A stretch of 36,712 bases of DNA from Alphaproteobacteria bacterium. GTDB taxonomy: Bacteria; Pseudomonadota; Alphaproteobacteria; SMXS01. Position 1 is the first letter of the stretch, and each line of letters begins with the position of its first letter. Made by a program: the position numbers and the translations under genes. Under the pieces are notes generated by a model. It did not search any database and was not told the origin of the DNA. It worked only from the letters and a program-made list of their open reading frames with translations. This document shows positions 27,096 to 36,712 of this stretch, one piece after another. Location: contig WGNW01000053.1 of assembly GCA_016124315.1 (NCBI GenBank), positions 1 through 36,712 on the forward strand. Direction: 5' to 3'.

Positions 27096-27115
27096 TCATA
27101 TCGTATATGATATGA
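27096..27115 (-). promoter_or_regulatory. Palindromic operator of the toxin-antitoxin pair
   Basis: TCATATC and GATATGA form perfect 7-bp arms around GTATAT. The site is AT-rich in a GC-rich region, begins 3 bp from the toxin ATG, and overlaps the likely -10 element on the minus strand. It fits an RHH antitoxin binding site that autoregulates the operon. It could also affect dapE, whose start is 58 bp away on the other strand. Confidence 0.6.
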
Positions 27116-27172
27116 TGCTTATGGAACAAGAATTCGCTTTGACCCGGACATCAATTGGCTACAGTGCGCCGC

Positions 27173-28318
27173 ATGCCCCATCTCGACCCGGTTGAGTTGA
27201 CCCGCGCCCTGATCCGCTGCCCCAGCGTCACGCCCGAGGACGCAGGCGCGCTCGGCGTGCTGCAGCGCGCGCTGGAGGCCGTCGGCTTCACCTGCCGCCG
27301 CTACGTGTTCTCCGAGCCGGGCACGCCCGACGTCGACAACCTCTATGCCCGGCTGGGGACGAAGCAGCCCAATTTCTGCTTCGCCGGGCACACCGACGTG
27401 GTGCCGGTGGGCGACCTGGCGGGCTGGACGGTCGATCCGTTCGCCGCCGAGATCATCGACGGCACCCTGTTCGGCCGCGGCGCCGCCGACATGAAGGCGG
27501 CGATCGCCTGCTTCGCCGCCGCGGCGGCCCGGTTCGCCGGCGACCATCCAAACTTCCCCGGCTCCATCAGCCTGCTGATCACCGGCGACGAGGAGGGCCC
27601 GTCCGTCAACGGCACCCGCAAGCTGCTTGAGGCCATCGCCGACGAGGGCGATCAGCTCACCCACTGTCTGGTCGGCGAGCCCACCAATCCGCAGCGGCTG
27701 GGCGACATGGCCAAGATCGGCCGGCGCGGCAGCCTCAACGGCCTGGTCACGGTGACCGGCGTTCAGGGCCACGTGGCCTATCCGCACCTGGCCGACAATC
27801 CGACGCCCCGGCTGGTGCGGCTGGCGCAGCGCCTCGCCGAGCTGGAGCTCGACAGGGGCAACGACCACTTCCAGCCGTCCAACCTGGAGATCACCGCGCT
27901 CGAGACCAGCGCTGGCGCCGAGAACGTCATTCCCGCCTGGGCGCGGCTGCGCTTCAACGTGCGCTTCAACAGCGAGCACAGCGCCGAGGACGTGGAGCGT
28001 CTGGTACGCTACGCCCTCGATCAGGAACTCGTTGCCTACGATCTCGACATCCGGGTCAGCGGCGAGTCCTTCCTCACGCCGCCGGGCCGGCTGAGCCGCC
28101 TGGTGACCGAGGCGTGCAGGGCGGTGCTGGGCGTCGAGCCGGAGCTCAGCACCACCGGCGGCACCTCCGACGCCCGGTTCATCAAGGACTATTGCCCGGT
28201 GATCGAGTTCGGCATGGCGAGCGGCACCATGCACAAGGTGGACGAGCGGGTGCCGGTGGCCGACATCGATTCGCTCGCCCGCGTCTACGAGGAAATCCTC
28301 CGGCGGTACTTCGCCTGA
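27173..28318 (+). CDS. dapE: Succinyl-diaminopimelate desuccinylase
   Basis: DapE removes succinate from N-succinyl-LL-diaminopimelate, giving the precursor of meso-diaminopimelate and lysine. It is a di-zinc M20 peptidase-like enzyme. In 381 residues the metal and catalytic residues are visible: His73 in [10 protein letters not shown], bridging Asp106 in GRGAADMK, catalytic Glu140 in TGDEEGP, and a late His in [17 protein letters not shown] is the conserved C-terminal segment. I use the ATG at 27173; a TTG at 27155 in frame is the alternative. It is separated from dapD by the toxin-antitoxin pair. Confidence 0.96.
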   Translation: MPHLDPVELTRALIRCPSVTPEDAGALGVLQRALEAVGFTCRRYVFSEPGTPDVDNLYARLGTKQPNFCFAGHTDVVPVGDLAGWTVDPFAAEIIDGTLFGRGAADMKAAIACFAAAAARFAGDHPNFPGSISLLITGDEEGPSVNGTRKLLEAIADEGDQLTHCLVGEPTNPQRLGDMAKIGRRGSLNGLVTVTGVQGHVAYPHLADNPTPRLVRLAQRLAELELDRGNDHFQPSNLEITALETSAGAENVIPAWARLRFNVRFNSEHSAEDVERLVRYALDQELVAYDLDIRVSGESFLTPPGRLSRLVTEACRAVLGVEPELSTTGGTSDARFIKDYCPVIEFGMASGTMHKVDERVPVADIDSLARVYEEILRRYFA

Positions 28319-28447
28319 CGCGCCGGCATCCGCCGTCCGCGATGAGGCGGAGCCGAAGTCCGCTCAAGCACTTCCTGCCCCGCTCGATGCGAGCGGGAAG
28401 CAGGGGCCTTCCTCCCGATATCGTTGCGAAGAGGCGTAGCCGACTAA

Positions 28448-28491
28448 GCAATCCAGGGGCGGTCGATCGGTTCCAGCCGCCCCTGGATTGC
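28448..28491. repeat. Long palindromic intergenic repeat, second type
   Basis: GCAATCCAGGGGCGG (28448-28462) and CCGCCCCTGGATTGC (28477-28491) are perfect 15-bp arms around a 14-nt loop. Flanking sequence (TTGCGAAGAGGCGTAGCCGA before, CCCCTGCGGGG then CTCGCAA after) matches the common alphaproteobacterial repeat that surrounds ATTGC motifs. It fills the dapE-truA gap (28319-28549) and could also end transcription from both sides. Confidence 0.75.
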
Positions 28492-28549
28492 TGCACCCCT
28501 GCGGGGCTCGCAAAGACGCAGATGCGGTGGCGCGGTCCCCGATCACGGT

Positions 28550-29290
28550 TCAGGGGTACATCACCCGGGTCAGGTAGAGCCCTTCCGGCGGCGCGTTGAG
28601 GCCCAGCCGCTGCCGGTCCCGCGCCTCCAGCGCGGCGGTCACGTCGCCGGCCGTCCACTTGCCCTCGCCCACCAGCTTCAGGGTGCCGACCATGGAGCGT
28701 ACCTGGTGATGCAGGAACGAGCGCGCCTCGGCGATCACCGTGATCTCGTCGCCGTGGCGCATCACGTCGAGCCGATCCAGGGTCTTGAGCGCCGACTGGG
28801 CCTGGCAATGGACCGACCGGAAGGTGGTGAAGTCGTGCCGGCCCACCAGGCGCTGCGCCGCCTCGTGCATGGCGGCGGCGTCGAGCGGCACCGGCACGTG
28901 CCACGCCAGGCCGCGGTCGAAGGTCAGCGGCGCGCGCCGGTTGACGATGCGGAAGCGGTAGTGCCGGGCGATGGCATCGAAGCGGGCGTGGAATTCCGGG
29001 TCGGCCTCGGCCGTCTCCAGCACCGCGACGGGATCGGGCTTGAGATGGTGGTTGAGGGCGTTCTGCACCTCGCGGGCGCGCTTTTCGGTCGCCAGGTCGA
29101 AATGCACCACCTGGCCCTCGGCGTGCACGCCCGCGTCGGTCCGCCCCGCGCCGGTGACGGTGACCGCCTCGCCGCAATAGGCAGCGACCGCGCGCTCCAG
29201 CGCCTCCTGCACCGAGGGCCCGTTGGACTGGCGCTGGAAGCCGACGAACGGCCCGCCGTCATACTCGATGGTCAGGCGGTAGCGGGGCAT
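28550..29290 (-). CDS. truA: tRNA pseudouridine(38-40) synthase
   Basis: TruA converts uridines 38, 39 and 40 of tRNA anticodon arms to pseudouridine. The start [13 protein letters not shown] at 29290 is the usual family N-terminus; the frame extends 14 codons upstream without support. The 246 residues include the catalytic Asp52 in GRTDAGVHA and the segment [12 protein letters not shown] near the C-terminus. It is convergent with dapE across the palindromic repeat, and its upstream neighbour on the same strand is the MFS transporter gene. Confidence 0.96.
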   Translation of the reverse strand: MPRYRLTIEYDGGPFVGFQRQSNGPSVQEALERAVAAYCGEAVTVTGAGRTDAGVHAEGQVVHFDLATEKRAREVQNALNHHLKPDPVAVLETAEADPEFHARFDAIARHYRFRIVNRRAPLTFDRGLAWHVPVPLDAAAMHEAAQRLVGRHDFTTFRSVHCQAQSALKTLDRLDVMRHGDEITVIAEARSFLHHQVRSMVGTLKLVGEGKWTAGDVTAALEARDRQRLGLNAPPEGLYLTRVMYP

Positions 29291-29381
29291 GGCGGGGCCG
29301 GCGGAATGACAGTCTCGATGGCATGGCGCCATATAGGGCGGATTGGCCCCGCGCCGCCAGCCCTGATTTCCCGGCCTGCGG

Positions 29382-30731
29382 TCAGGCGGCCTCGGCGCCG
29401 GGGATATGGGTGCCGCGCAGCGACTGGCCGGCGCTCTCGATCAGGAAGATCAGCGCCACCGCGCCCACCGCGCAGGCCGCCATCATGGTGTAGGCCGGCA
29501 CCAGCTCGCTGCCGGTCGCCCGGATCAGCCAGCTGTTGAACGCCGGCGCGGTGCCGCCGAACAGCGAGGTCGTGACGTTGTAGGAAATGGCGAAGCCGGC
29601 GAACCGCACCGGCGTCGGGAACATCGCCGGGAAGGTGGCCGAGATGGTGGCGAGCTGCGGCACGTAGAGCAGGCCCAGCGCCAGGAAGCCCAGCACGGCG
29701 CCCGTCACGCCGCTCTCCATGACGTGGTAGAGCGGGATCACCAGCACGAACAGGCCGACCAGCGAGAACCACCACATCGGCTTGCGGCCCACCCGGTCGG
29801 AGAGCGCGCCGGCGAAGGGCAGCAGCACCATCATGACCAGCATGCCGATGATCGGCACCGCCAGGGATTCGTCGGTGGTGAGGCCCAGGCGGCGCTGCAG
29901 ATAGGTGGGCATGTAGCTGAGCAGGGTGTAGTTCACCACGTTGAGGGCGATCACCAGGCCGCCCATGACGAACAGCGGCTTCCAGTAGCGCACCACCAGG
30001 TCCTTCAGCTCGACCGTCGGGCTCGCCTCGCGGTCGCCGTGCTCCTCGATCTCGCGGAACACCGGCGTGTCCTCCATGCGGGAGCGCAGATACATGCCGA
30101 TGATGCCCATCGGGCCGGCCACCAGGAACGGGATGCGCCAGCCCCAGGCGTGCATCGTGTCGTCGCCCAGCCAGAGCGAGAAGCCGAGCATCAGCAGGGC
30201 GCCGAAGGAGAAGCCGGCCAGCGTGCCCACCTCGAGGAAGCTGCCGCAGAAGCCGCGCCTGTCGTCGGGTGCGTACTCGGCCATGAAGGTCGCCGCGCCG
30301 CCGTACTCGCCGCCGGTGGAGAACCCCTGGATCATCCGCAGCACCACCAGCAGCACCGGCGCCCACAGGCCGATGCTGTCCATGGAGGGGATGAGCCCGA
30401 CGCAGAAGGTGGCGCCCGCCATCATCAGGATGGTCATGGCCAGCACGGTCTTGCGCCCCACCCGGTCGCCCAGTGGCCCCCAGAACAGGCCGCCGACAGG
30501 GCGCACCAGGAACGAGATGGCGAAGGTCGCGAGCGCCAGCAGCGTCGCCTCGTCGGCGCTGCCGGGCATCAGCGCCGCCGAGATGTAGCTGACGCCGTAG
30601 GCGTAGATGCCGTAGTCGAACCATTCGGTCGCGTTGCCCATGGCGGAGGCGGCGATCGCCCGCTGCAGCACGCGGCGTGGCACGGCGCCGCCTGGCTTGA
30701 CGTTCTCGCCGACCAGATGATGGGATTCCAT
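29382..30731 (-). CDS. MFS transporter, metabolite:H+ symporter (ProP-like)
   Basis: The 449-residue inner-membrane carrier has 12 hydrophobic segments. Its N-terminal signature is [19 protein letters not shown], followed by [21 protein letters not shown] (the conserved loop 2-3 motif) and [22 protein letters not shown] in helix 4-5. A repeat of the motif ([14 protein letters not shown]) follows in the second half. These are hallmarks of the MHS family, which includes ProP (proline/betaine) and KgtP (2-oxoglutarate). The substrate cannot be set from sequence alone. The gene stands between truA and fmt on the same strand. Confidence 0.9.
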   Translation of the reverse strand: MESHHLVGENVKPGGAVPRRVLQRAIAASAMGNATEWFDYGIYAYGVSYISAALMPGSADEATLLALATFAISFLVRPVGGLFWGPLGDRVGRKTVLAMTILMMAGATFCVGLIPSMDSIGLWAPVLLVVLRMIQGFSTGGEYGGAATFMAEYAPDDRRGFCGSFLEVGTLAGFSFGALLMLGFSLWLGDDTMHAWGWRIPFLVAGPMGIIGMYLRSRMEDTPVFREIEEHGDREASPTVELKDLVVRYWKPLFVMGGLVIALNVVNYTLLSYMPTYLQRRLGLTTDESLAVPIIGMLVMMVLLPFAGALSDRVGRKPMWWFSLVGLFVLVIPLYHVMESGVTGAVLGFLALGLLYVPQLATISATFPAMFPTPVRFAGFAISYNVTTSLFGGTAPAFNSWLIRATGSELVPAYTMMAACAVGAVALIFLIESAGQSLRGTHIPGAEAA

Positions 30732-30889
30732 GGAGCCTCCTTTGCACGGGGGACGGCCGGGAGGGCCGTCCGGGCACCGATGCGGTGAGGCCAGCTCCTG
30801 GGACGCGGCCGTCGGCGCTTCGGGTGGGTTGGCCTCCTACCCTGAGTCGCCGGGGCCGGGATGTCAAACCATGATGCCCGGCGGGCGCG

Positions 30890-31813
30890 TCAGCCGAGGC
30901 GGTCTCCGGCCGCCAGCGGGAAGCCGCGGCGGAAGGTCTCGGCGTCCATGGCGGCCTTGCCGGCGCGCTGCAGCACGGTGAGCCGGACGGCGCCCTCGCC
31001 GCAGGCGACGGTGGGCGCCTCGTCCAGCAGCGTGCCCGGCGCGCCTTCGCCCGGGACGACGGCGCTGCGCAGCGCCTTGATGCGCTCGCCGCGGGCCTCG
31101 AACCAGGCGCCGGGGAACGGGCTCAGCCCGCGGATCTGCCGGTCGACCTCGGCGGCGGGGCGCGACCAGTCGATGCTCGCCTCGGCCTTGTCGATCTTCG
31201 TCGCGTAGGTCACGCCCTCCGCCGGCTGCGGCGTCGGCGCGGCGCCGGCCTGGAGGTCGTCCAGCGCCTCGAACAGCGGCGCGGCACCCAGCGCCGCCAG
31301 CGCGTCGTGCAGTTCGCCCGCCGTCATGTCCGGCGCGATGGGGAGTTCCCGGCGGCGGTAAACCGGCCCGGTGTCGAGCCCCTCCTCCATGCGCATGATG
31401 CACACGCCGGTCGTCGCATCGCCCGCCATGATCGCCCGCTGGATCGGCGCGGCGCCGCGCCAGCGGGGCAGCAGCGAGGCGTGGACGTTGATGCAGCCGA
31501 GCCGCGGCGCGTCGAGGATCGGCTTGGGCAGGATCAGGCCGTAGGCGGCCACCACCGCCACGTCGAGGCCGAGCGCGGCGAACGCCTGCTGCTCGGCCTT
31601 GCCCTTCAGCCGCTCGGGCGTGAACACCGGGATGCCCAGGCTGTCGGCGAGCCGGCGCACCGGCGACGGCTGCGGCTTCCTGCCGCGGCCGGCCTGACGG
31701 GGCGGCTGGCTGTAGACGGCGACCAGCTCGTGGCCGCGGTCGCGGCACCAGGCGGCGAGATCGGAGAGGATGCGCGCCGCGAAGTCGGGCGTGCCCATGA
31801 AGGCGATTCGCAT
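30890..31813 (-). CDS. fmt: Methionyl-tRNA formyltransferase
   Basis: Fmt formylates initiator Met-tRNA using 10-formyl-tetrahydrofolate, which FolD helps supply. The 307 residues start with [16 protein letters not shown]. The catalytic region has Asn109 and His111 in [18 protein letters not shown], with a later Asp in the [11 protein letters not shown] segment. The C-terminal tRNA-binding domain is present. It lies 12 nt after def on the same strand, the usual def-fmt operon. The 158-nt gap before the transporter gene contains nothing I recognise. Confidence 0.97.
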   Translation of the reverse strand: MRIAFMGTPDFAARILSDLAAWCRDRGHELVAVYSQPPRQAGRGRKPQPSPVRRLADSLGIPVFTPERLKGKAEQQAFAALGLDVAVVAAYGLILPKPILDAPRLGCINVHASLLPRWRGAAPIQRAIMAGDATTGVCIMRMEEGLDTGPVYRRRELPIAPDMTAGELHDALAALGAAPLFEALDDLQAGAAPTPQPAEGVTYATKIDKAEASIDWSRPAAEVDRQIRGLSPFPGAWFEARGERIKALRSAVVPGEGAPGTLLDEAPTVACGEGAVRLTVLQRAGKAAMDAETFRRGFPLAAGDRLG

Positions 31814-31825
31814 CGGGAAGGCCGG

Positions 31826-32344
31826 CTATTCCGCCGCTTCGGCCTTGCGGGCCTTGGTGAGCTTGCGGACGATCATGTCGCGCTTCATGCGCGACAGGTG
31901 GTCGATGAACAGCACGCCGTTCAGGTGGTCCAACTCGTGCTGGATGCAGGTGGCGAGCAGGCCGCTGGCATGCATCTCCTGGGGCTGGCCGTCATAGTCG
32001 AGGAAGCTCACCCGCACCTCGGCCGGCCGGTCCACGTCGGCATACTGCTCGGGAACCGACAGGCAGCCCTCCTGGTAGGAGCTCAGTTCCTCCGAGTGCC
32101 AGACGATCTCGGGATTGACGAAGTAGCGCGGCGCCGGGCCTTCGCCCTCGGCCGACACGTCCATCACCAGCGCGCGCACCGGCACGCCCACCTGGATGGC
32201 CGCCAGGCCGACGCCAGGGGCGTCGTACATGGTCTCCAGCATGTCGTCCAGCAGGGCGCGCAGCTCGTCGTCCACCGCCTCCACAGGCGTGGAGACCTGC
32301 TTGAGCACGGGATCGGGGACGGTGAGAATCTTGCGGACGGCCAT
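31826..32344 (-). CDS. def: Peptide deformylase
   Basis: Def removes the formyl group from nascent proteins, using a metal held by one Cys and two His. All three motifs are visible in 172 residues: GVGLAAIQ (44-51), EGCLS (92-96, metal ligand Cys94) and HELDH (136-140, His136 and His140 with Glu137 as catalyst). The ATG at 32344 gives the usual start [14 protein letters not shown]; an ATG six codons earlier is possible. It is the first gene of the def-fmt pair and diverges from rmuC. Confidence 0.97.
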   Translation of the reverse strand: MAVRKILTVPDPVLKQVSTPVEAVDDELRALLDDMLETMYDAPGVGLAAIQVGVPVRALVMDVSAEGEGPAPRYFVNPEIVWHSEELSSYQEGCLSVPEQYADVDRPAEVRVSFLDYDGQPQEMHASGLLATCIQHELDHLNGVLFIDHLSRMKRDMIVRKLTKARKAEAAE

Positions 32345-32468
32345 GATCGTTTCGCTCTCCAAAGTCTTCGGTAACTAGTACGCCCCGGCCGGAGCGTCAA
32401 GCGGCGCTGGCCCGGCGGAATCCGCCCGTGCTACCCTGTCCGTCGTTCCGTTCCACTGCCGAGGTGCC

Positions 32469-33560
32469 ATGTCCGGGTCCGGGTTCGCCATCGCCATCGC
32501 CGCCGTCGTCCTGCTGGTCGCGGTGGCCGGCGGCTTCGCGCTGGTGCTGGCCCAGCTCCGGCGGCCCCGGCAGGATCCCATGGCCCAGTGGCAGGCCGAG
32601 CAGATCGCCAGCCTCACCAGCCGGCTGCAGGCGCTGGCCGAAAGCCAGGTGAGCCTGCAGAACGCCATCGGCCAGCGGCTCGACGGCGTCACCCAGCGGC
32701 TCGGCGACGGCCTCAGCCAGAGCGCCGAGAAGACCGCCAAGTCGCTGGGTGAGATCCAGCAGCGGCTCAACGTCATCGACAAGGCGCAGGAGAACATCAC
32801 CAAGCTGTCCAGCGACGTGGTCGGGCTGCAGGATATCCTGTCCAACAAGCAGGCGCGCGGCGCCTTCGGCGAGATCCAGCTCAACGACCTGGTCTCCGCC
32901 ACCCTGCCGCCCAGCGCCTACGAGTTCCAGGCCACGCTGTCCAACGGCAAGCGCGCCGACTGTCTGATCCTGCTGCCCAAGCCGCCCGGCGCCATCGCCG
33001 TCGACGCCAAGTTCCCGCTGGAGAGCTACCGGGCGCTGCTGGCGGCCGAGCGGGGCGAGGACCGCAAGCTGGCCGAGCGCGCCTTCCGCACCGACGTGCT
33101 CAAGCACGTGGCGGACATCGCCGAGCGTTACATCGTCGCCGGCGACACCGCGGATTCGGCGCTGATGTTCCTGCCGTCCGAGGCGGTCTACGCCGAGCTG
33201 CACGCCAATTTCCGCGAGGTGGTGGAGCGCTCGTTCCAGGCCAAGGTTTGGATCGTCTCGCCCACCACCATGATGGCGACGCTCAACACCGTGCGCGCCA
33301 TCCTGCGCGACGTGCGCATGCGCGAGCAGGCCGGCCTCATCCAGAAGGAGGTGGCCGTGCTGATGAAGGACGTGCGCCGGCTGGACGCCCGCGTCGACAA
33401 TTTGCAGAAGCACTTCCACCAGGCGACGCGGGACGTCGACGAGATCGTCATCTCCAGCAAGAAGATCGCCGGCCGCGCCGACAAGATCGAGGAGCTGGAG
33501 CTGGAGGAGGAACAGCGCCTCCGCCTCGTCCCCGAACCCGGCAAGGCGGCGGAGGGCTGA
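32469..33560 (+). CDS. rmuC: DNA recombination protein RmuC homolog
   Basis: RmuC-family proteins limit inversions at short inverted repeats and carry a nuclease-like core. The 363-residue protein has an N-terminal membrane anchor (FAIAIAAVVLLVAVAGGFAL), a coiled-coil stretch (about 35-125) and the conserved core GAFGEIQLNDLV, then DAKFPLESYRALL, then ADSALMFLPSEAVYAEL and WIVSPTTMMATLNTVRAIL. GAGGTG precedes the ATG. It is on its own on the plus strand, convergent with recR across a palindromic repeat. Confidence 0.93.
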   Translation: MSGSGFAIAIAAVVLLVAVAGGFALVLAQLRRPRQDPMAQWQAEQIASLTSRLQALAESQVSLQNAIGQRLDGVTQRLGDGLSQSAEKTAKSLGEIQQRLNVIDKAQENITKLSSDVVGLQDILSNKQARGAFGEIQLNDLVSATLPPSAYEFQATLSNGKRADCLILLPKPPGAIAVDAKFPLESYRALLAAERGEDRKLAERAFRTDVLKHVADIAERYIVAGDTADSALMFLPSEAVYAELHANFREVVERSFQAKVWIVSPTTMMATLNTVRAILRDVRMREQAGLIQKEVAVLMKDVRRLDARVDNLQKHFHQATRDVDEIVISSKKIAGRADKIEELELEEEQRLRLVPEPGKAAEG

Positions 33561-33574
33561 GACCCGCGGCCGGG

Positions 33575-33669
33575 CTTCGCGACGACGCTGCGCGTCTCCT
33601 CAGCCCGAACGGATATTCTTTAAATAACAAACCGTTATCCCTGAAGAGGCCCGCAGGGCCGTCGCGAAG
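33575..33669. repeat. Palindromic intergenic repeat, third type
   Basis: CTTCGCGACG (33575-33584) and CGTCGCGAAG (33660-33669) are perfect 10-bp arms. Inside them CTCCTCAG and CTGAAGAG pair with one mismatch, around an AT-rich centre (TTTAAATAAC). The layout matches the dispersed CCTCAGG/TCTCGAAGG-type repeats of alphaproteobacteria. It sits between the convergent rmuC and recR stops. Confidence 0.65.
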
Positions 33670-33682
33670 GGCGGGCAGGCAA

Positions 33683-34285
33683 TCACAGCGGCCGCCGGGC
33701 CTTCAGCGCCGTGGTCAGGGTGCCGTCGTCCAGGTAGTCGAGCTCGCCGCCGACGGGGACGCCGTGGGCGAGACGGGTGATGGCGACGCCGCTTTCGGCC
33801 AGCCGGTCGGTGATGTAGTGGGCGGTGGTCTGGCCGTCGACCGTCGCGTTCATGGCGAGGATCACCTCGGTTACCTCCGGCGCGCCCGCCCGGTCGACCA
33901 GGCCGCCGATGTCCAGGTCCTCCGGGCCGATCCCGTCCAGTGCCGAGAGCACGCCGCCCAGGATGTGGTAGCGGCCCTTGTAGGCGGCTCGCTCCAGCGC
34001 CCACAGGTCGGCCACCTCCTCCACCACGCACAGGGTCGCGGGGTCGCGCCGCGGATCGGTGCAGATGTGGCACGGGTCGGCGGTGTCCAGGTTGCCGCAC
34101 ACGCTGCACGGCCGGATGCGCGCCGCCGCCTCGGTCAGCGCCCGGGCCAGCGGCTCCATGGCCGAGGGGCCCTTCTTCAGCAGGTGGAGGGCGGCGCGGC
34201 GCGCCGAGCGGGGGCCGAGCCCCGGCAGCCTGGACAGCAGCTGGATCAGCCCGTCGATCTCGGGGCTGATGACGGGAGCGGCCAT
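33683..34285 (-). CDS. recR: Recombination mediator protein RecR
   Basis: RecR works with RecO (and RecF) to load RecA at gaps. The 200 residues show the helix-hairpin-helix [11 protein letters not shown] (20-30), the zinc finger with Cys60, Cys63, Cys72 and Cys75 (CSVC, CHIC), and a Toprim domain starting at about residue 84 (LCVVEE) and including [17 protein letters not shown]. It is the last gene of the dnaX-ybaB-recR operon, 7 nt behind ybaB. Confidence 0.97.
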   Translation of the reverse strand: MAAPVISPEIDGLIQLLSRLPGLGPRSARRAALHLLKKGPSAMEPLARALTEAAARIRPCSVCGNLDTADPCHICTDPRRDPATLCVVEEVADLWALERAAYKGRYHILGGVLSALDGIGPEDLDIGGLVDRAGAPEVTEVILAMNATVDGQTTAHYITDRLAESGVAITRLAHGVPVGGELDYLDDGTLTTALKARRPL

Positions 34286-34292
34286 GGGGATC

Positions 34293-34616
34293 CTAGAACG
34301 GCAGGCTCATGCCCGGCGGCAGCTCGATCCCGCCGGTGAGCTTCTTCATCTCCTCGGCGGCATAGGCCTCGGCGCGGGCCTTGGCGTCCTTGTGGGCGGC
34401 GACGATCAGGTCCTCCAGGACCTCGATGTCGTCCGGGTTCGCCATCGACGGGTCGATGCGGATGCGCTTCAGCTCGCCCTTGCCCGACATGGTCAGGGTC
34501 ACCAGCCCGCCGCCGGCGCTGCCGTCCACCTCGGCCGCTTCGAGGGCGGTCTGCAGGTCGGCCATCTTCTGCTGCATCTGCTGCGCCTGCTTCAGCATGC
34601 TCGACAGGTTCTTCAT
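34293..34616 (-). CDS. YbaB/EbfC family nucleoid-associated protein
   Basis: The 107-residue protein has the YbaB pattern: an N-terminal helix ([19 protein letters not shown]), a three-stranded core ([20 protein letters not shown]) and a C-terminal helix ending [18 protein letters not shown]. Members bind DNA as dimers and are nearly always encoded between dnaX and recR, as here. Its ATG overlaps the dnaX stop by 4 nt (ATGA), so translation is coupled. Confidence 0.95.
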   Translation of the reverse strand: MKNLSSMLKQAQQMQQKMADLQTALEAAEVDGSAGGGLVTLTMSGKGELKRIRIDPSMANPDDIEVLEDLIVAAHKDAKARAEAYAAEEMKKLTGGIELPPGMSLPF

Positions 34617-36400
34617 AGCTCGTGGTCTCCAAAGTCGTCGGGGTCCGCGTCCGGCACGGCCTCGCCGTCGGCGGACGGCACCTCCGCGGGCGCGGCATCG
34701 ATGATGGCGGTAACCTGCGCGCCGGGGAAGACGCGCAGCGCGGCCTGCACCAGCGGATGGGCCTCCACCTCGGTCTGCAGCCGCCGCTGGGCGGCCTCCT
34801 TCTGCTCGCGCAGGGTCGGCTCGCCCGCCTCGCGGGAGACGGTGACCACCCAGCGCTCGCCGGTCCATTCGCTCAGCCGCTGGCCCAGCCTGCCGATCAG
34901 GTCGGGCGGCGCCCGGTCGCCGGGCCGCAGCTCGATGCGGCCGGGCTGGAAGCGCACCAGGTGCACGCTGTCGGTGAGGTGGGCCTCCAGCACGCCTTCC
35001 CGGTTGTCCCGCGCCAGCGCCACCACGTCCTCGAAGCTGCGCGGCTGCGGCAGGCCGCTGGCCTGGGGCGCAGGCGACGGCTCGGGGCGCGGCGCGGCCG
35101 ACGGCTGGGCGCGTCCCGCCCCGCCGGAGGCGCCGCCGCGGGCCGCCTCGGCGCGGGCCGGCGCGCCCCCAGGCGGGGAAGCGGCGGCCGGAGATCCGGC
35201 GGCCGCAGCGCCGCCCTGCTGCAGCTTCCGCACCAGGTCGGCGGGGCTGGGCAGGTCGGCGGCGTAGGCGAGGCGGATCAGCGCCATTTCGGCGGCGCCC
35301 ATGGGCGAGGGCGCGGCGCGGGTCTCCTCCAGGCCCTTGAGCAGCATCTGCCAGGCGCGGGTCAGCGCCGGCATGGCGAGGCGCCCGGCGATCTTCTCGG
35401 CGAAGCGCCGTTCGGCCTCGGGCAGCGCGCCGTCGCCGGCCGACTCGGGCGCGGCCTTGATCTGCGCCAGCCAGTGGGTGACGCCGAGCAGGTCCTCGAG
35501 CACGGCCGCCGGGTCGGCGCCGGCATTGTACTGGTCGCGCAGGCTGGCGAGCGCGGCGGCGATGTCGCCGCCCATCGCCGCCTCGAACAGGTCGAGCACC
35601 TGGGCGCGGTCGGCGAGGCCCAGCATGTCGCGCACCTGCCCGGCCTCCACCCGGCCGCCGCCATGGGCGATGGCCTGGTCGAGCAGCGACAGGCCGTCGC
35701 GTACCGAGCCGTCGGCGGCGCGGGCGATCATGGCGAGCGCGTCGTCGTCGATCGACACGCCCTCCTTCCCGGCGAGGGCGGCGAAATGGGCTTTCAGCGT
35801 CGCCGTCTCCACCCGCCGCAGGTCGAAGCGCTGGCAGCGCGACAACACGGTGATCGGCACCTTGCGGATCTCGGTGGTGGCGAAGATGAACTTCACGTGC
35901 TCGGGCGGCTCCTCCAGCGTCTTCAGCAGCGCGTTGAAGGCGTTGCGCGAGAGCATGTGCACTTCGTCGATGATGTAGATCTTGAACCGCGCGTCGCCCG
36001 GCGCGTAGCGCACGCCGTCGATGATCTCGCGTACGTCGTCCACGCCGGTGCGGCTGGCGGCGTCCATCTCGATCACGTCGACGTGCCGCGATTCGGCGAT
36101 GGCGGTGCAGTGGCGGCACACGCCGCAGGGCTCGGTGGTCGGCCCGCCCTGCCCGTCGGGGCCGACGCAGTTGAGCGCGCGGGCGATCAGCCGGGCGGTA
36201 GTGGTCTTGCCGACGCCGCGCACGCCGGTCAGCACGAAGGCGTGCGCCAGCCGGCCGCTGTCGATGGCGTTCTTCAGGGTGCGGACCATCGGCTCCTGGC
36301 CGATCAGTTCCGCGAAGGTGCCGGGGCGGTACTTGCGCGCGAGCACCCGGTAGGGGCTGCCCTGGGTCTGGCTTTCGGGGTTCTGGGCTGTGCCGTCCAT
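34613..36400 (-). CDS. dnaX: DNA polymerase III subunit tau (DnaX)
   Basis: DnaX is the ATPase of the clamp-loader complex. The 595 residues have an AAA+ module: Walker [10 protein letters not shown] (59-67), zinc-binding Cys78, Cys92, Cys95 and Cys98 (CGVCRHC), Walker B IIDEVHML (Asp145, Glu146), sensor FATTE and arginine-finger SRCQRF. A Pro/Ala-rich linker (about 380-445) leads to a C-terminal domain ([20 protein letters not shown] onward) of the kind found in alphaproteobacterial tau. I see no A-rich slippery frameshift site for a separate gamma form. The SRP RNA gene lies 56 nt upstream. Confidence 0.97.
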   Translation of the reverse strand: MDGTAQNPESQTQGSPYRVLARKYRPGTFAELIGQEPMVRTLKNAIDSGRLAHAFVLTGVRGVGKTTTARLIARALNCVGPDGQGGPTTEPCGVCRHCTAIAESRHVDVIEMDAASRTGVDDVREIIDGVRYAPGDARFKIYIIDEVHMLSRNAFNALLKTLEEPPEHVKFIFATTEIRKVPITVLSRCQRFDLRRVETATLKAHFAALAGKEGVSIDDDALAMIARAADGSVRDGLSLLDQAIAHGGGRVEAGQVRDMLGLADRAQVLDLFEAAMGGDIAAALASLRDQYNAGADPAAVLEDLLGVTHWLAQIKAAPESAGDGALPEAERRFAEKIAGRLAMPALTRAWQMLLKGLEETRAAPSPMGAAEMALIRLAYAADLPSPADLVRKLQQGGAAAAGSPAAASPPGGAPARAEAARGGASGGAGRAQPSAAPRPEPSPAPQASGLPQPRSFEDVVALARDNREGVLEAHLTDSVHLVRFQPGRIELRPGDRAPPDLIGRLGQRLSEWTGERWVVTVSREAGEPTLREQKEAAQRRLQTEVEAHPLVQAALRVFPGAQVTAIIDAAPAEVPSADGEAVPDADPDDFGDHEL

Positions 36401-36456
36401 CCGTTCCGCGCGCCGGGGCGGCGTGCCGTCGTCTGCTGGCCGTGCCGCGGTGTGAA

Positions 36457-36553
36457 GGAGGAGGCTGGACGGTGACCCAAACCGGGCTCGTTACGGCTGC
36501 TTCCTTCCGGACCTGACCGGGTTGGCGAGTGATTTGCCCATCGCCAACCTCCC
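36457..36553 (-). ncRNA. ffs: Signal recognition particle RNA, small bacterial type
   Basis: The minus strand carries the invariant SRP core GGTCAGGTCCGGAAGGAAGC followed by AGCC, which forms the Ffh-binding asymmetric and symmetric loops. The ends pair (GGGAGG near 36553 with CCTCC near 36460), giving about 97 nt. The RNA directs membrane-protein ribosomes with Ffh. Its position just upstream of dnaX is common in this class. The exact ends are estimated from pairing. Confidence 0.93.
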
Positions 36554-36652
36554 GCCCCCTATATCGGCCATTTGGATCGGCGAGGCAAGGGGTGGGGAGA
36601 AGGGGAAGTGGTCGCGCACCTCAAGGTCCGCCGCTGTGGGTCGGCAGCTTTC

Positions 36653-36712
36653 CTAGAAGGCTGCCTTCCACTGCTCGGTGTCGACGAACCAGCGCTCTTC
36701 GAACACCTTGCC
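36653..36712 (-). CDS. C-terminal end of an unidentified gene
   Basis: Nineteen codons and a TAG are visible on the minus strand (GKVFEERWFVDTEQWKAAF, then stop); the gene continues beyond the window. The balanced composition and aromatic spacing look like a real protein end, but too little is present for a family call. The gap to the SRP RNA (36554-36652) would hold the SRP RNA promoter. Confidence 0.45.
   Translation of the reverse strand, partial: GKVFEERWFVDTEQWKAAF

Noticed and set aside
34613..36400. Programmed frameshift in dnaX giving a gamma subunit
   Set aside because: No run of A residues or slippery heptamer followed by a stem is visible in the coding strand.

Overview
The window is GC-rich chromosomal DNA from an alphaproteobacterium. 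The support is the DnaX C-terminal extension, the ffs-dnaX-ybaB-recR block, the dapD/dapE/truA/fmt/def block, and palindromic intergenic repeats of the alphaproteobacterial type. The genus cannot be named from the sequence alone.

Layout. (1) 1-3351: the end of argG, a repeat-filled stretch with a gene remnant, then folD, a DUF167 gene and a YggT gene on the minus strand. (2) 3352-11751: a tRNA-Ala(CGC) gene whose last 48 nt plus 3 flanking nt recur exactly at 11701-11751. The two 51-nt copies bound an 8,321-bp integrated island with visibly lower GC. It starts with a tyrosine integrase beside the tRNA. It carries a small membrane protein, a probable graspetide (ester-crosslinked ribosomal peptide) unit made of a 64-aa precursor and an ATP-grasp ligase, two unknown genes, a serine recombinase with an operator-like region, a McrA-like HNH endonuclease, and a 468-aa protein with single-subunit-polymerase palm motifs preceded by a strongly palindromic region. 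(3) 11800-18250: a lineage-specific chromosomal stretch with an unknown gene, two tandem secreted paralogs, a flavin split-barrel protein, a cytochrome P450 lacking the usual I-helix acid, a NIPSNAP-like protein, a LuxR solo and an SDR. (4) 18259-36712: mostly housekeeping genes: polA, a zinc-ribbon gene, an ABC ATPase, nadB, a D-amino-acid transaminase, a HAD nucleotidase, dapD, a PIN/RHH toxin-antitoxin pair, dapE, truA, a ProP-like transporter, fmt, def, rmuC, recR, ybaB, dnaX, the SRP RNA and the tail of one further gene.

How the parts work together. dapD and dapE serve lysine and diaminopimelate synthesis. nadB opens NAD synthesis from aspartate. def and fmt act on N-formylmethionine at the two ends of translation initiation. 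DnaX, YbaB and RecR link replication to repair. The island combines mobility genes (integrase, serine recombinase), a candidate replication protein and cargo (a peptide-modification cassette and a nuclease).

The most novel signals are the graspetide-like cassette, whose precursor ends in an alternating Thr/Ser tract facing an alternating Asp tract, and the palm-polymerase-like protein with its palindromic leader. Family assignments come from motif recognition; no database search was run.
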